Assembly (NCBI GenBank): GCA_037976565.1
Contig: CP137682.1
Location: 25,239,298-25,303,297 of the forward strand
Origin: Mesocentrotus franciscanus
Lineage: Eukaryota; Echinodermata; Echinoidea; Camarodonta; Strongylocentrotidae
Direction: 5' to 3'
DNA: 64,000 nt
A model generated the notes under the pieces. That model did no database searches, was not told the DNA's origin, and saw only the letters and a list, made by a program, of their open reading frames with translations. Shown piece after piece: positions 48,291 through 62,100 of the stretch. The first letter of the stretch is position 1; every line of letters begins with the position of its first letter. Made by a program: the position numbers and the translations under genes.

Positions 48291-48877
48291 TTGTGATGTA
48301 GTACATTATGTATCACTTCCTGTCTCCCTTTCAGTCATTCATCTTCCCACAGAACCCCATTTTCCCTACACAGTACCCCATCATTCATAAACACTGACCC
48401 CATTATCTTGTGATAATGACCACCCCAGAGAGTTAACTTCTAGGAACCACATTCCAAGAACTATGACTCATAGGCCCAAACCCCAGGCACTTGCACTGTG
48501 CATCATCACACCCCCTTATACCAGAGCAATCCTGATAAACAGTTAACTATTGACCAATCAAAGCATGTTTAGATTACTCATTCCCAAATGGTAACGCCCC
48601 TAGAACTTCATGATATAAGTGAAGTTTCTCAACTAGAGAAAGGAGACTAGAGATTAGATAGACTACAGAGACCAGAGAGACATTATAACCATCGACTGAT
48701 ATATAGACATATTATTTGTATCTCCAATTCTGCATATTGTAATTGTCGGGGTAATAGTATTGAGACTGTTGTTGATCTACGTTGAATAAATACATCCTTA
48801 TTGAATTGTAACACGAACTAGTACTGAGCTTCTTCATTTATGCTCCTCATCTTCATAAACCGATCCCAAACACAACA
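48291..48877 (+). mobile_element. possible solo LTR
   Basis: It starts TGTGATGTAGTACATTATG and ends CCAAACACAACA, i.e. TG...CA. It contains a TATA-like GATATAAGTG at about 48610, a purine-rich leader with repeated AGAGAC/GACTAGAG, and GAATAAATAC as a polyadenylation-like signal near 48784. This order fits an LTR of a Gypsy-like retrotransposon. No target-site duplication and no second LTR were found, so this is tentative. Confidence 0.35.
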
Positions 48878-49477
48878 ATGTGTGTTGAGTGCATAGAGAT
48901 AATCATACAGCGTATCTCTGCGATACAGATCTTAGAAAGGATCGGTGGAATGTCACAGCGCCATCTCTTGACGGTGTGTGTGCAGCAATTTCTTCTAATA
49001 AACATTTATAAGTCTTCCGTCTGTTTAGTGTTAGGCTCAGAAAATTCTTTTCCCGGCTCCTTCTGTCCAGTGTCCACCACCCCCTCCGGCAAAAATAAAT
49101 AAAAGATAAATAACAATAAAGAGCGGGAGTGAAAATAACAACAAAGAGAAAATATAGCGGTTAGCTTATGAATTATAACGGGGTTTTTTGTCACTCCCTG
49201 GTCAGAGTAAAGAGAAGATGAAAATCATGTCTCTAAATGATTCTGGCTGTCTGGCAGAATAGGAATATATCACGAGGGGCATCACTGCAGTGTTTTTTGT
49301 ATGTGAATCAAATTTACCCACAAGTTAGTAACCCCCCCCCCCAAAAAAAAAAGAGAAGAGAAATATTCATAACAAACAGTAAGGTTGGTGAATTGATGTT
49401 AGCTAGACCAAGGAGTTTTTAATCACGTGTAAGGGGAATACTGACATAACAAACAAAAAATTCACGACAATCACAGA

Positions 49478-49819
49478 GAGTGAGAAAGTGAGAGAGGGAG
49501 AGAGAGAGAGGGGGGAGGGGAGAGAGAGAGAGAGAGAGAGAAAGGGAGGGAGAGAGAGAGAGAGCAGTGGCGGACCGGGGGGCAGGACCCCTCCTGGCAA
49601 AAAAAAGGTAAAACACCCTTTTTTATTATAAAAAAATAAGAAGACGGGCCCCTCCCCTGGCGCTCAAGGGGATGGTTGTTGAGTTTTAAAAAATAGCACT
49701 ATCCCCCGTTGAGCAAAAAAGTGTTCTTACCACCCCCGCTTATTCACCGGCTGGCTGAGTCGCCGCTAAATATTTTCTCACGAATTGGACCCCTCTCTGG
49801 CCCCTCCCTTGCCGCCGCT

Positions 49820-49860
<41 letters not shown>

Positions 49861-49865
49861 GGAGG

Positions 49866-49897
<32 letters not shown>

Positions 49898-50036
49898 TAG
49901 GGTGGGGAGAGAGAGAGAGAGATAGAGAGAGGGGGAGGGAGGGAGGGAGAGAGAGAGGGAGAGAAAGAGAGAGAGGGTGGGGAGAGAGAGAGAGAGAGAG
50001 ATGGAGACAGTGGGGAGAAAGAGGGAGAGAGAGTGA
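49478..50036. repeat. extended (GA)n arrays around diverged dispersed repeats
   Basis: GA-dominated blocks 49478-49565 and 49818-50036, interrupted by AGGG and GTGGGG. The intervening 49565-49820 has GTGGCGGACCGGGGGGCAGG and a related inverted GGACCCCTCTCTGGCCCCTC, typical of an interspersed repeat with poly-purine tail. Confidence 0.85.
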
Positions 50037-50539
50037 AGTATCATGACATTTGTAAAAACTATTAAAAAAAGGAAAAACAACTTCCCTTCCTCGGATCAGG
50101 AGCGATACCCTCCTCATCTGGAACCCTTCCCTATTGTTTTAGCGGCAGTGGTACCCATTAACTAATTAAATAATTTCCCTTAATCCCTTTTTTCTTTCAT
50201 TATACCAGGCCACTTCATGCTGCTGCAGTATATAGGCCTATATTTGTCATAAAAATACAACATATAAAAATGGCAATAATTAAAGGCTATCTGCCAAGTA
50301 TGAGGTGACTGATGTCCGTATAATATAAAATCATCCGAATACATAATCTCGTGTAATTCTCGTAATATTCTCGTAATCAGAAGGGGGAAAAATAGCAATG
50401 GAAGAAAGACCCGGCCTGTATCTGTACCAAATCACTCGAGTCACAAAATATATTCATAATTTCCTTTTCAAAAAAGGATCGACAGCAGAGTCAGGCGATA
50501 CTTGAAGAGTCCAGGGGGGCGGTCGCAAAGTAACATCTG

Positions 50540-50780
50540 CTCCATGGCATTTATTTATTTATTTTATATTTTATTTTATTTGACTCTAACGACCCCCTTC
50601 AGGGGTATGAGAGCACAACATATTTACAATACAATACAGAAAGATATATAAAACAAAGTAAGATATAATAATAAAATACATAGATATGATATATGCATAT
50701 CTACATTTTGCATGTGGCGTAGATAAAAGGGGGCACATGGGTCATATACAAGCTATTTCCTGGACGCTGCCCGGTGCACC
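50540..50780. mobile_element. possible retroelement 3' end (TTTATTTATT...)
   Basis: TTTATTTATTTATTTTATAT followed by CTCTAACGACCCCCTTCAGG and an A-rich tract. It looks like the complement of a retroelement 3'UTR and tail; low certainty. Confidence 0.3.
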
Positions 50781-51668
50781 CAGACTGGTGATCATGATTC
50801 GGCCAGAATCAATATTTTTCTTTCCAGGAGGGATAGGCCAGCTAGATATTTAAAAAAATATGAAAAAGAGACAAAATTAAGAAAGACTATATGCAGGAGC
50901 AATCCCAATTCTCTGCTATATGTGGGAAGAACTTATAAAGATATCGAGAGTCAAGAAGAAAAAAGTGCTTTGAAATTCAAATTTCTTGAATTCCAAATAT
51001 CATATTTTTTTGCTTCGCGCGCGCGAGACGTCATAAAATAAGGATGTCGCGCAATTGAATTTTATACTGCACAAAAGAAAGGCTTTACACCAATTTGTAG
51101 TAGATCGAAGTGCTATAAATAACTTTGCATTCTTGCGACGTATTATAAATAAATGACGGTTGCCTTTCGTACGGAAACCCTAATTAATGAGAAAAATCTC
51201 TTCAAAAACATAATTTTGCCATGACCTGAAGTATTAGTTTCACCTTCAGAGCTAGAACTTTAAAGGGAAATGTAGATTCCATTTTTTCCTGTAAAAATAG
51301 TCTGAAAACTTTGTAATCACAATAATTTTTATGTAAAATTTAGACATAAATTGAAAATCTTGTATATATTCTATTTTAAAAATTGATCCGTCTCTTCATT
51401 ATAATTTTTATTACTATTATCTGCGAAAAGACTAACCTTGCAATGCATTGCTAGTTGTATAGACTATAGTGCGTGTGCATGTGATGTGCAAGATGATTGT
51501 ATTGTGCTTGTCGCGGCTTGCATGCATATGCATATATATGGCAAATAACGTAATGCGCTATTAATATTCGGTCGGTGATATACTACGCTCGCTCGGCATG
51601 ATCGGACAAGTTTATGCAGTATTAATTATATTTATAGTAATTCACCGTTTGCACTGCTGTCCATTTGG

Positions 51669-51765
51669 GTATAAATTTACCCCCATTTTTGAAGTGAAGA
51701 GCATATCAGCTTTGCATGGACGTCAGAGACAAAGTGCTGTCTGAGCTGAGAGTATCATATCTCAC
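51669..51765 (+). promoter_or_regulatory. LIG3: LIG3 core promoter and non-coding first exon
   Basis: TATAAATTT at 51670 sits upstream of a short leader that ends at CTCAC|GTAAGTCG (donor at 51766). The next acceptor, gctcacag| at 52847, opens the exon with the start codon 23 bases in. The transcription start is probably around 51,700; this is inference from TATA spacing. Confidence 0.5.
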
Positions 51766-51769
51766 GTAA

Positions 51770-52846
51770 GTCGTAATTTCTCTGTCAGTAAATGCTTGGC
51801 AGCTTGCAAATTGCAAAACTCTAGGCATACAGTACATAGTAGTAATACACTAATACTAATAGTACATGCTCAGCTCAGCTCAATAACTAGTCTAAAAAGC
51901 TCAGCTCAGCCCGGCCCAGCCCAGCCCAGCTCACCGTCACAGTCAGTACGTGCAACTGCAGCTGCAAGAATGTGATGAATGATGATATGATAACAATGAT
52001 ATTATCGATAATGATACGTGCAATTTTTTTGCATAAAAGTCTAAACTAAGAATAAGATCTAGACCTCTAGCCTATATTGTAGATCTATGCCTTATGATTG
52101 AAGTGAAATTCATTAATGGAATAATGCTAATAATGGAACCAAAGCAAAGGTGACATTTAATTTTAAATTTTAATTATGTACTCTAGGCCTAGTCTAGGTC
52201 TAGAGGCTAGTAGTACTACTAGCAATAGTAGCATGAAGTCTGACTGTCTTTCTTAAAATCTTGATACTCGATTCTGATCATCGTGATCATTTAATATTAT
52301 CGATGATGTTGAATTGAAATAAAATGTTGATCATTGGTTAATGGTTTTGACAAGATCTGACCTAGCCTAGGTCTATATTAATATAATTATAAGTTAAAAC
52401 AAAATTAAAACTAATTAGTAATTTAGGCATGTTAATAGCCACTGTGAATATTGATAAAGTTTTAAACTGTTTTTGTGCAGTAAATTCAATTATTATTTCA
52501 AGTTCAAGATGAGTAGACGAGACATCACATCACCAGAGCTGTAAAGAGCTAAAGTTATTAGAGACACTGTACTCATACTCATACTCATAGATGTAAAAGT
52601 GCTCCATAAACCCAGAATAGTCTACTATTATTTTATTTATTTATTATCAATATTTCGTCTCATCATTAAGAACTTGTGAGTTCCAACTTGCTACAATACA
52701 TAAAAATTGGAATTACTTTTGGCTGAGACTCTTTTTTCTGGCGTAGTTTATTGTTGGTAATTTAGTAATGAATAATGGTGATCATTTCTTTGGGGGATGT
52801 TATTTATTTATTTAAACCAATGCTTGTCATTTTTTGTTTGCTCACA
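51770..52846. other. LIG3: LIG3 intron 1 (5' UTR intron)
   Basis: AT-rich, with a GCTCAGCTCAGCCCGGCCCA run around 51898-51930 and (ACTCAT)n at 52571-52588. No coding exon seen. Confidence 0.5.
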
Positions 52847-52870
52847 GTGTTTTACAAGTGAAGTGGATCT

Positions 52871-53164
52871 ATGAGATCGAAGGTTTACACAGCATTTAAT
52901 CTTGGTTGGTACAGCTGCTTGAATAGATCGTTTGTGAGGCCTGGGCAGCAACATCTAAAGCATTACACTTCGGCATACTGGGTTGCCAAGTGTCCTTGTG
53001 ATTCTGGCTTAGGTAGACGCGGCACTGCATTACCAAAGTCTTATCCAGGGAATACACTTTCATCCATATTTGAAACAGAACGTAAAGGGAGTATAGTCTT
53101 TCTTCAATCCTATTCAAGCCTTACTGCCCTTTCTTCTACTTTGGGGAAGACATTTGCTTCAGCA
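52871..53164 (+). CDS. LIG3: LIG3 mitochondrial targeting leader
   Basis: The first ATG at 52871 opens 98 codons ahead of a second in-frame ATG at 53165 (MDDEKSFMVDYARLG). The leader is rich in Arg, Ser, Leu and Tyr and has few acidic residues near its start (MRSKVYTAFNLGWYSCLNRS). Vertebrate LIG3 uses the same arrangement: initiation upstream gives the mitochondrial form, leaky scanning to the inner ATG gives the nuclear form. That the same occurs here is inference. Confidence 0.75.
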
Positions 53165-56100
53165 ATGGATGACGAAAAATCTTTCATGGTAGACTATGCC
53201 CGTCTTGGGACTTCAAAATGCAAGCGATGCAAGCAGGGGATCGAGAAGAAGTCGCCCAGGATCGCCAAGCTCTCAACAAATCCTTTCAGTGATGACGGAA
53301 GCATGATGAAGAATTATTTCCACATCAACTGTGTGTTTGAGACGTTTGTCCGGCGAGAGCTACGACGAAGAAGATCGAGGACCCAAGCGACTTGGATGGG
53401 TTTGAGAAGATGGAGGAAGAAGAAAAGAAATTGATCAGGAAGAATATTGAAGGTAAGAGAATGTAATGTGCATAGTTTTAATTTCTATTTGAAAGAAATC
53501 TGGTATCATTGATATCATTATTGGAACAAACGGTGCAACTATTAATTGATATTAAAAAAAGAAATTAAATTGCATTCCAGTACAGTTGCAGGCATGTAAC
53601 AGTTTGTATGTGCCAGGACAAGTTTATTACTCATTCTTCTTTATTCCTCTCTCTCAATCTTTTGCATTCTTCTCAGTTACAATTACATGTCGCTACCATC
53701 TTACTCTCATTCTATTTCTCTTTGCTTCTACCTGTCTTCTCTGCTTCTATCTCACTTCCCGCCATTACCGCAACTGTCACTTATTTTGTGAGAAACTGAA
53801 GATGTCTGCACAGAGGATATTGTAATTGTTTGGAAATTGGAATCTGTCCATATTTCCTCTTAATTCATCCTATTATATTCCTGTCATATGCCCTCTCCTA
53901 ATAGTATCATATATCACATCCATTCTATTTCCTTCTCTCTCTCTGTTCCATCTCTGTGTCTGGCTTCCTCTCTCTCTTTCTCTCTTCCTCATTCTCACTC
54001 TCTCTTTCTTGCTTTCTTGCTTTATTTTCCCCTTCCATTGTATTGCAATATTTCTCACTAATTTCTTCTGAATTTCCTCTTACAGAGCTGTTATCAAGAG
54101 CCAAAACACCCAAGAAAACACCAACCAAGAAGAAAGCCACAGTTCAAAGCGTCCTCTCACCAGGCGGACAAGTTGTATCCTCATCTAAACAACCCAAACC
54201 CAGTAAGTCCTGAACTTTAAAGATAAATTGATTTATGGTCATGTGATTGCACGACCGAAATAAAGCAGAAGCAATCAGGAAATGTTGATCATGTATGACA
54301 TAAAAATTGATGGCTGCTGTCAAGGTTTTGGAAATATCAAATGGAAAGAAATTGACCCAATTTTGTAGAAAATAACATGCATTGCACATAGGGTATATGG
54401 GACTACACACAGATGTGATAAGAATGTTTGTTCTAAACTTTGCAGCTCTTTCTCATCGTATTACAAATATGAGAGCATTTGAAGAGCAGTCCTTCTCACT
54501 TCTCAGGGGAGATCTAATGGTTCTGTATGGGTTCTGTATGGCTTCAAACACGTTCCATTAAATTCTCTGATTACAGTACAAAAATAGCAGGATACATGTA
54601 TACTAAAAGAAAGGAATTGTTTAGCAGAGGATCACTAATGCTTTATGCTCACAATCCCTCATTAATTGCTTTTCAAGAGGGAATCCTAAATTAATAAAAT
54701 AAACAGCATCAGCATGTAAATGATACTTGAGCATTGTCTCACCGAAGCTGTTACAAAGCAGGAAACGATCTGTGGATATTATATATTAAACTCCAGGAAG
54801 TATATAACACCTTCATTGCATGTATTAAATCATAGAGTTTTGAGTTTTTGTCTGTACATAAAATTGCTGTTTCCTGATCATTTCAATGTTGTCTTCCATG
54901 ATTACAGGTACAAGTCAACCCTCATCCTCTCATCACACATCTACATCAGCAGCAGCATCATCCTCATCATCTACCCCATCACCCACCCCCTCCAAGACAT
55001 CCTACAAGGGGGACGGCAGTGACCCCAAGCATCCAGACAATTCATTCCGAGAGTACCGCAAGCTCTGTGCCCGCATCGCCGACATAGCCGGCCACCATGC
55101 TAAGACCAAAGTTGTTGCCGCGTACCTCAAGCGTGGCTCTGACGGAGGTGAGTCCAAGAAGCGTAAATGACTAGATTGTAAAGGACTTTGATCAAAAGAT
55201 TAGATGATAACTCTATTTCTTGTACTTTGATTTCTGATAATGAATTCACAATTGTTAACAATTTTGATCTTCATAAGTTACATAATTTACCATTTCAGTG
55301 AAAACAATGATTATGAGACTGAGTACAACTTGGTTATTCACTTTGATTTCCCCCTTACTATGAAATGTCAACCTTCACTTTTGTAAAACATCACTACTTT
55401 GACGTATTCATGCAAAATTGAGAAAGCAATCAAAAGCTCAGTAGAAAATTAAGAAAAGGATTGTTGACTCTCACATCCAAGGGACTTTCCAACAGGATCT
55501 CATAATACTGACATCACATCTTGTGCTTCTTTTTTCAGATACATTCTGTGGCGATCCTTACCTTGTTCTCAAGTTGCTTCTACCAGGCGTAGTGAAGAGA
55601 GTCTACAATATCAACAGCAAACAACTGGTTAAGCTTTTCAGTCAGGTATGAACTTTTTTATGCCTCCGCTACAACGTAGCCGGAGGCATTATGTTTTCTG
55701 GTTGTCCGTCCGTCCGTACGTACGTGCGTGCGCACGCACGTCGCACGTCGTCCCGTTCTCGTGATCGCGTTATCTCAAGAACCAATTGATGGATTACCGC
55801 CAAACTCGGGTCATGTATGTATCTTGCAGAGCTAATGAAGTGATTAGATTTTGGGGTCACGAGGTCCAAGGTCAAAGGTCACAAGGCTCATTATGTATGC
55901 AAAAATAGCTCGTGATCGCGTTATCTCAAGAACCGATTGATGGATTACCGCCAAACTTGGGTCATGGATGTATCTTGCAGAGCTAATGAACTGATTAGAT
56001 TTTGGGGTCACGAGGTCAAAGGTCAAAGGTCACAGGGCTCATTATGTATGCAAAAATAGCTTGTGATCGCGTTATCTCAAGAACCGATTGATGGATTACC

Positions 56101-59100
56101 GCCAAACTTGGGTCATGTATGTATCTTGCAGAGCTAATGAACTGATTAGATTTTGGGGTCACGAGGTCAAAGGTCAAAGGTCACAGGGCTCATTATGTAT
56201 GCAAAAATAGCTCGTGATCGTGTTATCTCAAGAACCGATTGATGGATTACCGCCAAACTTGGGTTATGTATGTATCTTGCAGAGCTAATGAACTGGTTAG
56301 ATTTTGGGGTCACGAGGTCAAAGGTCACAGGGCTCATTATGTATGCAAAATAGCTTGTGATCACATTATCTCAAGAACCGATTGATGGATTACCGCCAAA
56401 CTTGGGTCATGTATGTATCTTGCAGAGCCAATGAACTGATTAGATTTGGGGTCACGAGGTCAAAGGTCACAGGGCTCATTATGTATCCTAAAATAGCTCG
56501 TGATCGCGTTATCATTAGAACCAACAGATGGATTACAATCAAACTTGAATTTTAAAAATTGCTTCCATTTTGGTTTGTAAAATTTCTCTATGGCGGAGGC
56601 ATCATCGACTGCGCGCAGTTGAAGTTCCATCTAGTTTTCTTTATCTTAAAGTGATGGCATTGTGGGGCTGTTGATGGTGCTTAGTAAAAGGTTTGCTGGG
56701 CTACTCCATATTGTAGCAAGGGTGTGTTGTATGCTGCACTCGCTTATGCTGGAACAAATGTGTGCCTTGCATGTGTCACGCAGCGTTTGCAAAATATCAG
56801 GACCCAGTGACATAATCGAAGGCACCCTCTGGCAAAATGACAATGCCATTCCTTGACTGAAGTAATATTTCAAAAATTCAAACAATGCTTGTTTATATTT
56901 ACTCTTGCTTCTTCTTGGGTAATTTCACGATTACTTTTCACCTAGGATTGTGTTGCTGTTCTAAGTTGCTGAAGTAGTGTATTTTAATGTGGTCCTCTTG
57001 AGTTCAAAGGCTAAGAAGCAAAGACATTAAAAAACTTGCCGTTGATAACCACTTTGATAAAATGACTTCGAGCCCCCTTAGCCAGAAAATGGTACCGCAT
57101 TGAAATCTTTCTATGGAAATAATCATTTCCAACGAATGAATCATTCATACTATGTCTGTTTATACATTTGATTTATTCTTTAGATATTTGGAACCGACCT
57201 GGATGAGATGGTGACTGACCTAGAACAAGGAGATGTCTCTGAGACGGTGAGGAAGTTTTACGAGGAGAGCAAACACACGCCCCCGATCAAGAAGAGTGCT
57301 CTCAGTATATATGATGTAAGTTGATTTGGATATATCTTAGGACCACAGATTGAACAGTTTTTGTATAAAAATGTACTTGTATTTGTAAACAGCAATGGGA
57401 GGGAATCTCCCTTTTACTTCAGTAAAGCTAAAAACAGCTTCCACAAGTAAAAAAGTGTTTTTCTTTTGTCCTCTTTACATATCTGATACATTTGTCCTAT
57501 TTGATATGCTTCCGTTAGGTGGACAAGTTTCTAGACAACATGACCACGGTGACAAAGGAGATCGAACAGCAGAGGGAGCTTGCCAAGATCACGGGCAAGT
57601 GTACGGCCAACGACCTCAAAATGGTGGTCCGTCTCCTGAAACATGACCTTCGCATCAGCTCTGGAGCAAAGCACATGTGAGTTGAACTTAAGAGAGCCAT
57701 TTTATAGGATTATCTGATATTTTCTTTGACATCAATTGCTCCTGGCTTTATTTGTGAAAGATTAGGGATAGGGCTTGGGTAGTAATTGGGTTAAGTTAGG
57801 TTTAAGATTAGGTATAGTGTTGGGTTGAGCATTGAAATTTAGTTAGTGTAAAAAATTGTCACAGGAGCATGTGTTGTTAAAATCATCTTTTGTTTGATGT
57901 TACACCAGGACCACTATAGACAGGTGGTTTGTTTTGGTGGCTCTTAATTTCGAAAACTTTTGGTTTAAATCTCAGCCTTGTGCTTAGACCTTTTGAGGAC
58001 ATTTTGAGCTGTGGTGATGATGGAAAATATTTATTTTGTAAGTTCAGACCAAAGTAGTCGGGTTAGGTGAGCATCTACATTTCAAAGCTCTTGTGAGTTA
58101 TAAAAATAATGCAAATATTTTTTGACAGTTATTCACTCATTCCTCATCATCAGACTCGATGCTCTAGACCCAAATGCATATGAAGCCTTCCAAGCCTCAA
58201 GAGATCTCCTGGATGTCGTCACTCGTGTCCTTGCCAACCAGAAAGCCAGCAATGGAGTGCCGGGCATGACAAAGAAGCTGAGCGTCAGGGCGGCTCTCAT
58301 GACACCAGTCTTACCCATGCTGGTGAGAATCACATGGCTCGTGTTCAAATTTTAAATTTTGCAACTTGAAATATTAGTGAATGGTACATGAAAGTCATTT
58401 TCATGGCAGGAATCTTTCATTAAGTACAGACAATTCCTTATTGCTATTCAATCATTTTTGTTCAAACATAATGCAAGTTTTAATGACAGCTATATTTTGT
58501 AGCAAGAAATTGTCATGGTTGCAGCAGGATACTAATTTCCAAATCACTTTGGAAGCGCATAGATACAAGAACAGAATTTTATTACTATTATTATTGCTCA
58601 TTGTTTACTTCTCAAATTTATTTAAAAAAGGATTTTACAGTAATGGGGTCTGGTGCACATGGGCTCCCAAATTTGAACCCTAGATCCGCCTAATTTCAAA
58701 ATTTTAACAAGGGTTCAGACATAGAGACAATAAACGTTTCAATCTGGACACCCTGTGACAAAATTTAGTGTAGAGCCCTGCTTCATAGGATGCATTTATA
58801 CTCTATTCTGTCTCTCCTTTTCTCACCAGGCTGAGGCTTGTAAGTCGGTCGAGATGGGCATGCGGAAGTGCCCCAACGGCATGTACGCCGAGATCAAGTA
58901 CGATGGTGAGAGAGTACAGATCCACAAGCAAGGGGACAACTTTCAGTACTTCAGCCGGTCCTTGAAACCTGTCCTGCCTCACAAGGTGACCCACATCAAG
59001 GATTGGATCCCAAAGGCCTGTCCCCATGGCAATAGTCTCATTCTTGACAGTGAGGTAAGATAGGATGTTTCTCTTTGGTTCTGAGACACATGCTTCAATG

Positions 59101-62100
59101 GCACTTGCTCTTCATTATACAGTTTACATCCTTTACTATCTGAAGTCCTAATTTTCTGACTTCAACTCAGGACAAATTACTATACCTTTGTTTTGCCTGA
59201 ATCCTAATCTCAAACTTGATTGCACCCTTAAGTATATCCCTTACTCCAACCCATTATATTTGATAAAGTCAAGTCTGCAGCAATTGTAGCCAGGGCAAAT
59301 GTTGGGTCTATTTCTCTTCATTTTGTGTTATTTCAAAATTCCATATACTTTGATATGAGATAATGGGCTAACCAAGTCTCTTAAGTTGATACTGAACTGA
59401 AGATGAATCTTTCTTTCAATTGTGTAAGCATTCCTGGCAGTGAGATCAGATGTATGCAAAGAAAAAAGAATCTGCACGCGTGAGCGACTTCTTGTAATTT
59501 GGGGGTCTGCAATCAGATTTTACACGCCCATATGTCCTTGGTGCCTGTTAGCATCATGCCCTGGATATTCAATTTAATTTTTAATATCCACCTTCTCTCT
59601 TTGTGCATAGATCTTGATGGTTGACAAAGATGGTAAGATCCTGCCATTTGGGACCCTTGGTGTCCACAAGAAATCAGCCTTTCAGGATGCCAACGTCTGT
59701 CTCTTTGTCTTTGATTGTCTGCACTTCAACGGAGAAGACCTTATGGACAAGTGAGTTTCCAAACATCATGCTTCTTAATCCATTTTTTCTATGCTTGATA
59801 AGCGCTATGATAAATTCTATCATGTTTGATATTAGCATGACTAGGATCATATTTCTTGGGAAGTCATTGGCTGTGTGAACAAAATTCATCTATGTGCACA
59901 GCCGATGCCCTCCTTCAAACTGATTATGCTTTTGGGTATATGTGTACATGTGATATTGATGGGAATAACATGATGTTGCGAACATTTAAAACAGAGAGAG
60001 AGAGACAGAGGGGGGAAGGGGGGGGGGGAAGGGGATGGGTGAGTGTTATAGTTCATTTGTAGTAAGATCATGGTATCCCCCTGAAAAAAATAAAAATAAT
60101 AATTAATTATAATAATAATAATAACAATTATGATAATAATAACAATAATTGAAAGAAGAACAAATAATGATAAAATACAATTTAATAAATTAATTATTTA
60201 AAAAAAAATCCAAGAGAGAATTGAATCTTTTCACAAATCTTATTTTTATCTTCCCCAAACCCTTCAAAGGCCTCTCAAGACAAGGAGAAAGGTCCTGGAG
60301 GAGAACCTAGATGAGATCCCCAACCGCATCATGCTGTCTGAGTCCAAGTTTGTCACCAAGACCAGGCAGCTTTCTGGCCTCATCGCAGATGTCATACAGG
60401 AAGGTCTTGAGGGTCTGGTACTCAAGGATGTTCAGAGCTTGTATGAGCCAGGCAAACGTCACTGGCTCAAGGTGAAGAAGGACTACCTCAAAGAAGGTTC
60501 CATGGCGGACTCTGCCGATCTCCTGGTGTTAGGAGCGTTCTACGGCACTGGGACGAAAGGTGAGATGGTGCCCTCTACAGGCGATCTCATAGGCCTTGTT
60601 CACTTGTGATATTGTGAAACATCTGTACAAAACCAGCATGACAAATAATCTGAAGGCATTAGTGGAGTGCCCTTCACATTTCTGTATCTTTTAATACATA
60701 TTAGGCATTTATAATTGCTCAATTTTGTGGAGTCATGAGAGATTTGATTACGTTCTTCAAATTTAACAGTTTGTTGAATTCATTCTTGTCAGGGCTCTTA
60801 TCCTGAGGGTATGCAACTCGCCTTTTGACAATTCTTATTCTCTCCAGTGGTATTAAACATCCTCTGTATAATGGCTATTGTTATGTTCATGCCAAAATAC
60901 AATAAATCAACAACTATTCTAATCTATGACATTTATGAATTGATTACTGTACTAATTTCAATAGCCTAAAGATTAATCCAACTACAATTTCTTTTTTTAA
61001 CCAAAGGTGGCATGATGTCAGTCTTCTTGATGGGTGTGTACGACCCGCACTCTGATTCGTTCCGCACCGTCACCAAGTGTGGCAACGGCCTGGATGACAA
61101 GACGATGGATCAGGTCAACCGTGATCTGGACATGGTCAAGATCAGTAAGGACTATAGCAAGGTGCCATCATGGTTACGGGTCAATAAGACCCTGGTGCCG
61201 GACTTTGTCATCAGAGAGCCCAAGGTAAAAATTAATTGGTGGCAGGGAATGGCTGATAATTGTAAAAGTAGTTGATCCAGTCGTTTTAAACGGAAGGCCT
61301 CAATTGCTACTTGATTTGAGTGGAAGCAGAAAAATTGTGAATTTGAAAAATAGAAGTTGATGAAAGTCAATACAAAACAAGTGATTGTTAAATTGGCAAT
61401 TTGGAATTGTGTGTATGTATGTCATCAAGGACCAATTGCCATGGTAACTTTGAGGGTAGTATAGATTCAGTGAGATTTTTTTATTCAACATTCAACATTA
61501 GTGTCATATTTCTGCTATAAAATGTTATAAATAGTTGTGAAATTTAACTAGTATTTTTTAAAATCATAAATGCCTTTCTTTAGATAATCCATCAGAAGAA
61601 AGGCAAATAATTTCTATGAAAAACATTGGAGCCATGCGTTATTTAAGATGAAATTTTGTATTTTTGTACAGAAAGCGCCAGTGTGGGAGATCATCGGAGC
61701 AGAGTTCACTCAATCAGAAACTCACACAGCAGGAGGCATCTCCATCAGGTTTCCTAGAGTGACACGTTTCCGTGACGACAAAGACTTTGAGACGGCCACT
61801 GATCTACCGAGATTGAGGGTAAGTCCAGGACCAGGTCTAAGTCTGTTGATGATTGATTGAATAAGATCACCTCATCATTTAAAGTTTGTCACAACAAAAG
61901 AACTAGTCGTGCATCTTAATTTTTGAGGACCAGTCAGAGCATTTGGAGAAAACACCGGAAGGCCCACACTCCACAGTACCCTGCAATTGCAGTTTTAATA
62001 TTCATATTACTACTAGGATCCTCCATCAAGGCAGTTACACCTTTTTTCCACATAAAATATTGCAAAATGTGTGGTGGCCTTCATATGACACAAGTTTCAA

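Noticed and set aside
49409..50117. Ser/Leu- or Arg/Glu-rich frames in the GA-rich block
   Set aside because: Generated by dinucleotide repeats read in every frame; no real gene structure.
53330..53360. Programmed ribosomal frameshift in LIG3
   Set aside because: No slippery heptamer or stimulatory structure is evident, and the same type of break occurs in unrelated exons.
55669..56364. Repeated minus-strand frames with the ITRSR / SARYIHDPSLAVIHQ pattern
   Set aside because: Translations of the 150-bp satellite units, not a protein repeat.
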